Below are positions 55,868-64,000 of a DNA stretch of 64,000 nucleotides, piece after piece (positions within the stretch are counted from its first letter, which is position 1; each line of letters opens with the position of its first letter). The stretch is from Pristionchus mayeri. Its lineage: Eukaryota; Nematoda; Chromadorea; Rhabditida; Neodiplogasteridae. Below the pieces are notes generated by a model. The model was not told where the DNA came from. It saw only the letters and a list, made by a program, of their open reading frames with translations, and ran no database searches. The stretch is taken from contig BTRK01000003.1 of assembly GCA_036245805.1 (NCBI GenBank), positions 32,939,215 through 33,003,214 of the forward strand, read 5' to 3'. The translations under genes were made by a program, and so were the position numbers.

Positions 55868-57164
55868 TACAGGGTGTCCAAAAAGTATTGTTACACTTTT
55901 GAAACGCGAGTTTTTGTTTAACATGTAGGTCGAGTTGTCAAAACCTGTAATAACACGTTTGAGCCCACCCTTCGGTGCGTTGAGGGAACCTACTAATTAG
56001 TTTCCCATAGTCATGGTTCGTCCAAATCGCTATCGTCAAACTATTATCAACCTTTGGACCCTCGGCGACCCCCCAGATTCCATCAGGAGGAAGCTTCGTA
56101 TTTCCCGAATGACAGTCTATCGCACCATCTCCCGTTTCAAGCAGTTGGGCACTGCGAAGGACCGTCCAAGATCAGGAAGACCCAAGACCGCTCTCACTCA
56201 GAAGAACAGGAGAATCGTGGAGAAGAGAGTGAATCGCAATGCCAAACGATCCATCAGGAAGATGGCTAAGGATCTCAAGATCTCCAAAGGATCCGTGTGT
56301 GCCATCGTTCATTCTCTTCTCAAGTCCTACCCCTACAAGATGAGAAAGGGCCATGGCCTCACTGATGTCCACAAGCAGAAGCGCCTGGAGAGATGCAAGC
56401 TGCTCCTTCAGCGGGCCGATCGTGGGGAGCACTTGACTACCGTTTACTCTGACGAGAAGCTGTTCTCAGTCGAGGAGGTCTACAACAGTCAGAACACCAG
56501 GATCATCGCCAAGTCTCCTCAGCAAGCTGACGCCAGAGGTAGAACCATCTCTCGCATTGCCCACCCCCAGGCACTGATGGTTTGGGCTGGTGTGTGCTCG
56601 ACGGGCAAGACTCCTCTCGTGTTCGTGGATCCCGGGGTCAAGATCAACAAGGAGTACTACACCAGGGCAATTCTCCAGAAGGCCCTTCTCCCCTGGTCCC
56701 GCTCCCACTTCAAAGGGGCTCGCTGGACCTTCCAACAGGATTCAGCGCCTGCTCACTCGGCAAAAGTGACGCAGGCATGGTGTCGCGCCCATCTGCCCGA
56801 CTTCATCTCGAGTGAGGAATGGCCCTCGAACTCCCCCGATCTCAACCCTCTGGACTTCAGCATTTGGTCAGTGTTGGAGAAGGAGGCCTGCTCTACTCGC
56901 CACAAGAACCGCGATTCCCTCAAGGCAGCCCTTCTCAAGGCATGGGAGAAGATCGACGTCCCTTACCTGCGGGCCGTCATCGACTCGGTCCCTCGTCGTC
57001 TCAGAGAGGTCATCGCGGCCAATGGAGGCCAGATCGAGTGATCGTGCATTGTTATGTTCATATGGTCACTGATAAATACTGTGCCCCGTTTGAGTTGTCT
57101 ATGTTGCTTTTAAAGAAAGATACATGGTTTTATCCGTGTAACAATACTTTTTGGACACCCTGTA
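55868..57164 (+). mobile_element. Tc1/mariner DD37D transposon, apparently intact, 1,297 bp
   Basis: The terminal repeats TACAGGGTGTCCAAAAAGTA with TTGTTACAC match exactly at both ends (about 29 bp). TA duplications are at 55866-55867 and 57165-57166. One uninterrupted transposase frame fills the interior. All parts needed for an autonomous element are visible. Confidence 0.95.
56013..57041 (+). CDS. DD37D transposase, 342 residues, uninterrupted
   Basis: The enzyme would bind the terminal repeats and move the element by cut-and-paste into TA sites, in the nucleus. Residues about 1-110 form the paired-type HTH region (MVRPNRYRQTIINLW, RISRMTVYRTISRF, GRPKTALT as the GRPR-like hook). A KRLERCKLLL helix precedes the catalytic core: VYSDEKLFSVEE (first Asp), MVWAGVCS, FQQDSAPAHSA (second Asp) and WPSNSPDLNPLDFSIWSVLE (third Asp). 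The last two Asp are 37 residues apart, which defines the DD37D group known from nematodes. GC content is clearly above the surroundings, consistent with recent arrival. Confidence 0.93.
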   Translation: MVRPNRYRQTIINLWTLGDPPDSIRRKLRISRMTVYRTISRFKQLGTAKDRPRSGRPKTALTQKNRRIVEKRVNRNAKRSIRKMAKDLKISKGSVCAIVHSLLKSYPYKMRKGHGLTDVHKQKRLERCKLLLQRADRGEHLTTVYSDEKLFSVEEVYNSQNTRIIAKSPQQADARGRTISRIAHPQALMVWAGVCSTGKTPLVFVDPGVKINKEYYTRAILQKALLPWSRSHFKGARWTFQQDSAPAHSAKVTQAWCRAHLPDFISSEEWPSNSPDLNPLDFSIWSVLEKEACSTRHKNRDSLKAALLKAWEKIDVPYLRAVIDSVPRRLREVIAANGGQIE

Positions 57165-57269
57165 TAGCTAATATCTATAGCGTAAGCTACCTCTTATTTA
57201 CCTTTCTTTGTGACTACCTCTACCTCTTATTTACCTTTACCTTTTTTGGACCTTTTGCAATATTAGGAA

Positions 57270-57345
57270 CGTTATTCTCTGTCGACAATATTTTAGATCA
57301 CTATAAGCCTCCACCTGTAATTGTTGATGGAAGCCTCGATCGGTA
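57270..57345 (+). repeat. Module copy h (SVDNILDH)
   Basis: The frame reads TLFSVDNILDHYKPPPVIV, then DGSLDR-stop. The GTCGACAATATTTTAGATCAC nucleotide block matches 62310-62330. It lies directly after the 32-bp direct repeat. Confidence 0.45.
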
Positions 57346-57349
57346 ACGT

Positions 57350-59100
57350 CGAACTCCTTCACGCCGATCATCTTCAGGAACGCACTACAGGCCGTCATAC
57401 GAACGGGGGTTGCATGCTAAGATTATGTGGAATGCGATCTGAGCCAATGCAAAATTCCTGTAGATTCTGTGATATCAGGTTGGAATAAAAGTTCTGTCCG
57501 ATTTCAATATTTTGGTTTTCTTACATTCAACATCCTTCCTTTTCGACCTATTTTCAAATGGTTGTTCTCACACAATAAGTGATTCAACACTACGTATAGC
57601 GCACATTTGTACAGCTCTATAACTTCGGGATTGTGGTCGCAGTGCGAGGCAAAAGTCCCCGTCATTGGTAACTGGGCTATTAATTTATCCGAGTTTCCAA
57701 TCTATCGGTCTGAGAGATAGTGCCAACCGTATTATATTTTTGGAAAGTACCATGGTCGTGCATTACAACAGCAACTTGAAATGAATTCTAACACGAAAGG
57801 CCAACTTGAAAAATGCACCAATTGACCAATACTGATGTCCTGGACATGACCTCATATGAATTTATCTACCGTGCATTCAAATAGTTAGACTTAGAGATTA
57901 AAACATACTGAAAATGTATAGATTCGGCCCTGTTCAGCACACTATTTTAGTTAGGTAATTGTGCGATCCTCCTGTCACAAGCCAACATTTATTTAAAAAT
58001 TGATGCCTCAAATTCAACATTCAAATCGACATATTTTACCAGTTCCTGTCTCACATAAAGTGAATCAGCTCGTTATTTTGTGATTACATGCTGAAGCTGA
58101 CCCTACCCTATTACATTGTGGCTTGGACAAATTGGGTGATAGGTACTTTTGGTAGAGAAGTAATCCTAGCCTGGACACCAAAAGTTGGAATTTTGCATCT
58201 TTCGCAAGTATAATATGTTTTTGAAAAATCACAATTTTGAGAAAGATGAAGATCAGTTCAGCTAGATTTTTCTAATGTATGAATGGCGCAATAGTAGTGC
58301 ACTATATCGCTCATATTCTAAGAACTGTCTGTTTGATTATCGGGGCAGGAATACTAATCGATTGAACAGCTCCATCGCTCCATCTTACTTATTGTTCCTC
58401 ATGTAATTCATTGAAGGGATGTATCAACCCCACCATTCAACTTAGGTTTAGAAAGTACTAGACATGGCCTTCTCAATAATATATGTGAAGTTGCCCCACG
58501 ATTTTTCCCTACTGCAAAATAGGGATCCAAACACTTTTGAAAAAAATCCGAAACTTGGTTTGGTGACAATCATCAATTTCTCGTATACCCTGAGTCGCTT
58601 ATTTGATCTGAACATATGTAGGGAATGTTCAAGTCTTCCACCTAATTACGCTACTGAGTTAACTCAATGCGATTTGAGATGAGCATTTTGCGCGAGCTCA
58701 AACCTCGTTCACGAAATCGGACAGAACTTATGTTTCAACCTAATATATAAAAATCAAGTAGTTGTGATCGATGAACTTGTGCTTGGGTGCATTTACGCTT
58801 ACCTTTGCTCAACTGAATCTCAACTGAATCTCGCTCAACTGAATCGAACTAAAAAGATGTGTAGAATCGGAAGAATCAGACTGCTCACGTCATTTGTCGC
58901 AGAATAACTCGAAACAGACTAATGATCGCATAAGTGGCGATTTTGTGATGTGTCGATTTGCGGTTTCTCATTTGCTCTATTAAAGGCTGTTTTCCAGAGG
59001 GAGTAGTTGAGTCTTGAATGCCGTCTGAAATTACTAAATTTCATGGTTCTCCGTTGAGTTTTTGGTGATCGATCAATCGCAAGTTCTCCAATTTGTGCTG
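57350..59100. other. Gene-poor stretch
   Basis: No exon, terminus or RNA gene is visible over about 1.7 kb. GTTGGAATAAAAGTTCTGTC near 57479 and its near-inverse GACAGAACTTATGTTTCAACC near 58720 bracket 57480-58745. They could be ends of a decayed mariner-like element (ITR-like GTTGAAACATAAGTTCTGTC), but no transposase is recognisable. Confidence 0.4.
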
Positions 59101-59109
59101 AATATCGGC

Positions 59110-59480
59110 AGTGCAATTTCCTGTCTACACTCTATCTGCACCCTCGTGATGAGGTTAGCCGTTCGTTTTTATTCACAAGGGTTTTGGATAAAATATACAC
59201 TCTCTCCATCTACATTTGATATAGCTTTTGTCAAACAAACACTTGATTAAGAAAGCTTTTTCACAAATTGTTTGTTTTTTGCAGTGCATTACCCGCATAT
59301 AATCAATGTCAATTCTGAAGTCTAGGACTTGATAAAATTGTGAAACGCGAAATATGGTGGGTGGAATATTTATCGTCCCGCTTTCGAAACTTGACGATTG
59401 TTGTCCATATCACGCATGGGTCAATCGCAGCTTGTAGCTATAAATAGGAAGCAGGCGTGATACTAGTAAAACTGGCACTC
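59110..59480 (+). repeat. Module series (GCACCCTCGTG block and VKREIWWVE)
   Basis: CTGCACCCTCGTGATGAGGT, a GGATAAAATATACACT block, AATGTCAATTCTGAAGTCTA and GTGAAACGCGAAATATGGTG follow in the same order as at 28265-28480. The last reads VKREIWWVEYLSSRF in frame. The next module (VDNLVDL) follows at about 59750. Confidence 0.55.
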
Positions 59481-59777
59481 AATCTAATTTTGTGGCATTG
59501 TATGTTGATTATACAATATTGTTTTGTGTCTTTTCAACAATTTTAGAATTATTATAGAACATTTGACCGATTTGTAATTGAAAGTATTCGTCGCGGCATA
59601 CCCTGTCTGTTATAGCGATAATATTCCAGGAGAAAATACTTGACGGTCAAAAAACTACGAAAATGCGAATATCTCGTGCAACAAATAGGAATTCAAAAAA
59701 AATTGCTCAAAATGTTGTGATTCTGCACCGATTGCTTTTGCCACGGTTGTTAGAAATAATCACTGTTGATAATCTTG

Positions 59778-61544
59778 CTCAACTCCCAACAAGCTGTCGC
59801 CTACTCAGCTGCCTGCAAAGCTGCCCGGACGAGTTTCGTCGATGACATCAGGAAGCGAAAGGAGGCGCAAGCACGGCAAGCAGCAACCATGGGAAGGAGC
59901 ATCGTGAAGAGCATGCTGAGTCTGCAAACCTCAAAGAAGCGCCTTCTAGTTCCCCACCCTGTAACTGGTGCTCTCTCTCAAGCAGCTACCAAGACAGTGG
60001 TCCAGAGCTTCTTTGACGGTCTCTACACCCCTGCAGTTCCATGTCCACTCCCAGTCCCTCCTCAGCCTCTGGATCCCCTTCCTCCCTTCCTACCCGATGA
60101 GGTCAGCAAAGCGATGTCCCAACTCAAGTGTGGTCACTCACCCGGTTCGGATGGCATTCTCCCTGATATGCTATACCACTCTCGAAACCACCTTGCTCCC
60201 GTTATCGCTGATCTACTCAACTATCTGGTAGATGGAGAGGCTGTTCCAAGCGACCTGACCGAAGCAATTGTCACTCTTCTGCACAAGAAAGGAGACCCTA
60301 CCAACATTGGGAACTTCCGTCCCATCTCCCTCCTCACCGTTTCCCTGAAGACAATGACCAAAGTCATTCTTCAGAGACTCGAATCTGTGCTTGAAGAAAC
60401 AGAGTCCTCGACCCAAACCGGCTTCCGGCGCGGCTACAGTACTCTCGACAACCTGCATGCCATCAAGCAGGTCGCTGAAAGAACCTCCGAGTACGGTATC
60501 CCAATCTACTTGGCGTTCGTCGACTTCAAGAAGGCGTTCGACTGTGTGGAGTGGAATGCCTGCTGGCAAGCCCTCTTCTCGTTCGGAGCCCATCCCTCCC
60601 TCGTCCACATGTTGCGCCGTCTCTACGAGTCCTCCTCTACACTCATTCGAGTTAATGAGGAGCTCGTTCCTGTGACTGTGCGTCGAGGAGTCCGCCAAGG
60701 GGATACCCTCTCCCCTCGTCTCTTCAACGCAGTGCTACGATCAGCCATGGACAACATTGACTGGGAGTCAGATGGAATTAGAATCGACGGAAGGAACCTT
60801 TGCCACTTGGAGTATGCCGATGACGTGGCTCTCGTTGCCAAATCTCGACCCGAGCTGGAACGAATGCTGAAGAAGCTGATGGACGCGTGCAGCCGAGTTG
60901 GTCTCGAAGTGAATGCAAGCAAGACCAACCTCCTCACCTCCTGCACCTCTACCCGCAATCCAATAATCATCGGCAATCTGCGATTCGAATTCGTCGATAG
61001 CGCCACCTATCTCGGAGGAAGAATAGCTCTTCCCTTGGATCATTCCGACGAAATAGAACACCGGATTCGATTAGGGTGGCTGGCCTGGAGTAAGCTCTCG
61101 CACCTCCTATCTTCTCGAATTCTGTCCATCAAGATCAGGAGGAGAGTCTTCGAGAGCTGCATCACGGCTACAGTTCTCTATGGGTGTGAAGTATGGGCTC
61201 TGAGATCTAGCGAGAAGGAGAGGCTGAGAGTCACCCAGAGGAAGATGGAAAGAAAGATGCTTGGAGTCACGCTGAGGGACAGATGGAGGAATGACCGCGT
61301 GAGAGGGATTACCAAGCTGAGAGACTGGAATGAGGAAGGATTGAAACGAAAAGCGCGCTGGGCCCTCAAGATCAGAAGAATGGGAGTGGAACAGTGGAGC
61401 CGTGCGACAACTGTCTGGACTCCATTCAATAGGACTCGTCCCCCCGGAAAGCCTCGCGCGCGATGGAGAGACGACCTATCCCGAGCTATTGGCAGCCATT
61501 GGTGGAGTGCAACTTATGAAGACTACCGACCTATCATCTTCTGA
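59778..61544 (+). CDS. RTE-like reverse transcriptase, N-terminally truncated
   Basis: About 588 residues in one open frame. RT motifs in order: CGHSPGSDGILPDML, NIGNFRPISLL, TQTGFRRGYSTLDN, LAFVDFKKAFDCVEW (first catalytic Asp), VRQGDTLSPRLF, LEYADDVALVA (catalytic Asp pair) and GLEVNASKTNLL. A YLGG thumb-like box and a basic C-terminal tail (KPRARWRDD) follow. In life the protein would reverse-transcribe its RNA at a nicked target. Without an endonuclease domain this copy cannot be autonomous. The frame has no own start codon at the truncation point. GC content is higher than the surroundings, suggesting a recent insertion. Confidence 0.9.
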   Translation, partial: LNSQQAVAYSAACKAARTSFVDDIRKRKEAQARQAATMGRSIVKSMLSLQTSKKRLLVPHPVTGALSQAATKTVVQSFFDGLYTPAVPCPLPVPPQPLDPLPPFLPDEVSKAMSQLKCGHSPGSDGILPDMLYHSRNHLAPVIADLLNYLVDGEAVPSDLTEAIVTLLHKKGDPTNIGNFRPISLLTVSLKTMTKVILQRLESVLEETESSTQTGFRRGYSTLDNLHAIKQVAERTSEYGIPIYLAFVDFKKAFDCVEWNACWQALFSFGAHPSLVHMLRRLYESSSTLIRVNEELVPVTVRRGVRQGDTLSPRLFNAVLRSAMDNIDWESDGIRIDGRNLCHLEYADDVALVAKSRPELERMLKKLMDACSRVGLEVNASKTNLLTSCTSTRNPIIIGNLRFEFVDSATYLGGRIALPLDHSDEIEHRIRLGWLAWSKLSHLLSSRILSIKIRRRVFESCITATVLYGCEVWALRSSEKERLRVTQRKMERKMLGVTLRDRWRNDRVRGITKLRDWNEEGLKRKARWALKIRRMGVEQWSRATTVWTPFNRTRPPGKPRARWRDDLSRAIGSHWWSATYEDYRPIIF

Positions 61545-61587
61545 GCGTTTCCGCCTGATAAGATAAATTGATTGATTGATTGATTGA
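59778..61587 (+). mobile_element. RTE-like LINE, 5' truncated, with 12-bp target-site duplication
   Basis: TTGATAATCTTG occurs at 59766-59777 and 61588-61599. The 3' end is a short (TTGA)n tract, as in RTE/BovB elements. The endonuclease and all 5' sequence are missing, so truncation occurred at insertion. Confidence 0.9.
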
Positions 61588-61837
61588 TTGATAATCTTGT
61601 AGATCTTAGATCCACTGCAGTCGCTGAGGCAGAGGCTCGAAAAGAGTTTCCAACACTTCCATCTGAACATCTGATCAATCAACCAGGTGAGTGGACGTTG
61701 CAGGCTATGCACATCTGTGCGAGAATGTAGCAACTACAGTTAGTCCATTCTGCTGTGTCGCAAAAATGAAGTACTAAAGTTTGAATGAATTATTAATTCT
61801 CATTAAAGATGTATATCAATGGACTATAAATTATTAG

Positions 61838-62260
61838 TGCCTGATCCAATCAGCTATTGCAAAACAATGCGTATATTGCTTTTTGGGATGCAAGATTTTT
61901 TTTCTTGTATTTATTTGGTGTAAACTCAAATTTCGACACATTGTAATTACGTGATGTTCATTCCATATCCGTGTACACACATTCTCGTCTCCATGCACTG
62001 CACATTACTTCGTGTATCTCACTGCACACCGCAGTGCGCGGTGAGATACATGAGGGACAAGGAATGGGCTCACTTCCTTTTGGGAATACTCTTCCATTAA
62101 TTTTATTCTATTTTTTTAGAATCAGAAGAATGCGAGATATTGCAAATGGAGGTAGTCGTTATTATATATGGCGATAATGAAACGTGGAGTTGGAGAGTGA
62201 CATTTGGAATCGCGCTAATAAATAAATCGGGGCGCAAAAAGAAACGGCGACAGTCATCGT
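61838..62260 (+). repeat. R4 block, R1 hairpin, and YGxNET module
   Basis: GCCTGATCCAATCAGCTATT (R4) at 61840 is followed by a hairpin CGTGTATCTCACTGCACACC / GGTGAGATACATGAGGG (62010-62056). Then come a CATTAATTTTATTCTATTT block and the frame LQMEVVVIIYGDNETWSW. The order equals that read in reverse from 12616 to 11245. Confidence 0.6.
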
Positions 62261-62288
62261 CCATGCAGTACGGTTACATCAGCGTGCT

Positions 62289-62516
62289 GTGCATTTTTTG
62301 CCACTGATATTCAATGTCGATAATATTGTAGATCACTTATTCCAGCTGATCTTCCAGATTCACACCTGGGAAGGTTCCAATGGTTACTACGCGCTGCATC
62401 TCTTCATCGTACCATGGTTAGAAACATCCTCCAGTCCACGAGGTGAACGCGGGTTGCAGGATATGCCCTTATACGCCGTGATGGAGCTACAACAATTGTT
62501 CTACGAGAGTTTCTAA
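62289..62516 (+). repeat. Coding-like module copy e (IFNVDNIVDH / GSNGYYALHLF), 75-codon frame
   Basis: The frame reads MHFLPLIFNVDNIVDHLFQ, then EGSNGYYALHLFIVPWLE and RGERGLQDMPLYAVMEL. It is the best preserved VDN copy and has no internal stop. Its partner in the reverse series is 11040-11180. No known family is recognised. Confidence 0.5.
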
Positions 62517-62554
62517 AATAAAGTCTAATGTGAGCTTCTTTGAGGGAATGTGCT

Positions 62555-62830
62555 TGTAAAATTGAATCAGTAAAATTGATCGTATATCGTAAAATGTCGA
62601 AATATTTGAGCTTCTGTCGATTAGGGGATTTGGGGTTGTGGCGATAGGTGAAACGATAACTGCCTTAATTTTTTTCGTTGGTAGGCAATGGCTTCTCCCA
62701 TTTTTAAAAAAAAAATGTCGGTTTTCCAGTTGAGCCTCAGCTGTTGTCACAACAATAAGGCTTTCTTGTTGAAGCTCACGCTCTAGACAAGGTTATTCGT
62801 CAATTAGCGCACTTTTAATTGCGCGTTTCA
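62555..62830 (+). repeat. R5 repeat, plus-strand copy
   Basis: Matches the inverse of 10690-10990 (see there). Confidence 0.65.
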
Positions 62831-62979
62831 AGAGAAAACATTTGCACTGTTTTGAGAGTTTCGATATGGATGGGGCAAGCTGTTCTAAAACTTCAATATT
62901 TGTAAAGGAGACGAATAGTGGAGCGTTCACTCTCCCATTCCAATCATACTTCTTCACCATATCCTACCGAGTAGTGTCC

Positions 62980-63140
62980 AGAGAGAATGAGAGAGTGCAC
63001 GAATCCGAGAGAGTCAGGCATTAATTATATCTTCAAACTTTTCTTCGATTCAGCCGTCTCCTTCTCCTATTACAGCAACAGGTGAATTGAAGCGAGCACG
63101 GAGAACGTTCTGGTTTGTTCTGGTTTTCTGGTTATTCCAT
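62980..63140 (+). repeat. R2 repeat
   Basis: Close match to 5612-5790, including GATTCAGCCGTCTCCTTCTC and GGAGAACGTTCTGGTTT. Confidence 0.7.
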
Positions 63141-63690
63141 GTACAGTAGCGCCAATAAGTATTTAAACGATTTTTTATTTTGCTATAACTTTTTAGCTGA
63201 TCTATTTTGCAATTTGGATGTTGTGGTACTAAACGCCAAATTGATCGAGGAATACGATGCACATATTGCGTCATCACTTGCATCATAACTGATTGCGTAG
63301 TGATGACTCATTCGAATTTCAGTTTTTTAAACAGGCATTATTCTTATACAGATTTTTTCCAGCTTGCCAAACTTTCTGACGTTGGAGATAGTACCGAGGC
63401 CTATCCAGGATAAAAATTTGAAGTTGCTGCTCGGTCGCACATTGGCTGCATCCTTGCCGCAAAATCGATGTCAAAAATTCCGATATCGGCTCCTAGTCAA
63501 GCTAGAGACTGGTTCAGGGCATCAAAGTGATCGTCATCATGAGTCCAGATGATCCTGAGAATATGAAAACAATATCTCAACATTTGCCCTCAGGGCATGA
63601 AAAAATCACTTTTTCACATGACCACTTTTTGGAGATTCATAACTATGTAGGAACTGTATATTAAAATCCGGTTTTTGCTTAGTCATGTTC
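63141..63690. other. No gene recognised
   Basis: I see no gene or known element in this stretch. Confidence 0.35.
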
Positions 63691-63972
63691 ACAATGTTGT
63701 AGTCGTATGATTCCCAACTTTTTAGAGTGTTTGGAAATCTTTCCTGTCCGCGGTGATCGTGTTTCAGAGGTGCACCGTGGTCCTGATTGCATGAACCTTC
63801 GAAAACATGTTTGAGAGAAAGTTGTGGAAAACTTTTGTTATTATGTGTACATGTCCAACACGTTTTGCGGAACTGATTCCCAACTTTTTGAAATGCTTTA
63901 ATAACTTTGGGCACAGTTGGAGGGAGGGTGCAGACGAAACTTGTTGGGAATCATAAGAATACAACATTGTGA
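63690..63972. repeat. Short foldback with TTCACAATGTTGTA ends
   Basis: GTTCACAATGTTGTAGTCGT..GATTCCCAACTT at 63688-63722 is the near-inverse of TTGTTGGGAATCATAAGAAT..ACAACATTGTGAAC at 63940-63974. It is probably a MITE of about 285 bp. ATTCCCAACTTTTTxAxAxxG also recurs directly at 63710 and 63877. Confidence 0.6.
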
Positions 63973-63974
63973 AC

Positions 63975-64000
63975 ATCAATCAATCAATCAATCAGTTTAT
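63975..64000 (-). mobile_element. 3' end of a second RTE-like element (runs off the window)
   Basis: The window ends in (ATCA)n followed by GTTTAT. On the minus strand this reads ATAAAC-TGATTGATTGATTGA, the same pattern as the RTE-like 3' end at 61560-61590. The body would lie beyond 64000. Confidence 0.55.

Larger units (their letters stand above)
55491..57274. repeat. Block flanked by a 32-bp direct repeat
   Basis: TTTTTGGACCTTTTGCAATA with TTAGGAACGTTA occurs at 55491-55522 and again at 57243-57274. The sequence after the second copy (TTCTCTGTCGACAATATT) would continue the sequence before the first. This fits an insertion of about 0.42 kb with a long target-site duplication, into which the DD37D element later jumped. 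Confidence 0.75.
59720..61728 (+). repeat. Module copy c, split by the RTE-like element
   Basis: The upstream part reads LLEIITVDNL to 59777. After the retrotransposon the frame resumes with VDLRSTAVAEAEARKEFP, then LINQPGEWTLQAMHICARM-stop. The 12-bp duplication TTGATAATCTTG marks the insertion. Confidence 0.6.

Noticed and set aside
56819..57346. 175-codon plus-strand frame overlapping the DD37D transposase end
   Set aside because: Shadow frame that crosses the transposon terminus into flanking sequence.
60213..60698. 161-codon minus-strand frame inside the RTE-like RT
   Set aside because: Shadow of the RT coding strand.

Overview
The window looks like a repeat-rich, gene-poor piece of a nematode chromosome. 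The clues are short introns ending in TTTCAG-type acceptors, a TTTCAG just before a start codon (as at a trans-splice site), an RPS18-like first exon whose wording ([12 protein letters not shown]) is close to the nematode form, and the mix of mariner DD34D, Tc1/mariner DD37D, RTE-like and jockey/CR1-like elements with hAT-like and piggyBac-like MITEs. The organism call is inference. No prokaryotic operon is present, and most short open frames are chance.

Layout. 1-13 kb: decayed interspersed repeats, several with coding-like modules that recur elsewhere, plus a hAT-type MITE (3.1 kb), a GAGGCGAATCGCG-ended element (9.5-10.4 kb) and a 0.94 kb foldback (11.6-12.6 kb). 13.2-18.5 kb: a diverged inverted repeat around an 18-bp minisatellite. 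18.5-25.3 kb: a repeat carrying a TTAA-flanked MITE, then RPS18-like exons and an exact-looking 1,589-bp tandem duplication of RPS2-like exons. 25.7-33.8 kb and 33.8-45.0 kb: two near-perfect palindromes (arms about 3.7 and 5.2 kb) that touch at 33755/33756, at a start codon. 45.0-55.5 kb: a third inverted repeat (arms 2.67 kb) whose inner ends are the ends of two mariner copies; between them lies a nearly complete LINE ORF2. 55.5-57.3 kb: an intact DD37D transposon inside a block flanked by a 32-bp direct repeat. 57.3-64 kb: further degenerate modules, a 5'-truncated RTE-like element with an intact reverse transcriptase frame inserted into one of them, and the 3' end of a second RTE-like copy at the window edge.

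How it fits together. Few parts look like working host genes: a THAP-like frame, two short genes that share one duplicated upstream region at the palindrome junction, and RPS18/RPS2 exons that look like truncated or shuffled paralogues. The main content is rearrangement history. Several events can be ordered from the sequence alone: LINE insertion, then mariner insertion into the LINE, then inverted duplication ending exactly at the mariner end. Two TTAA MITE insertions each have an empty site elsewhere in the window. The best candidate for something undescribed is a multi-copy family of coding-like modules (VDNLVDH, PGEWTLQAM, YGxNET, VKREIWxVE, FLPLxxRRG) that recurs in a similar order across the window.
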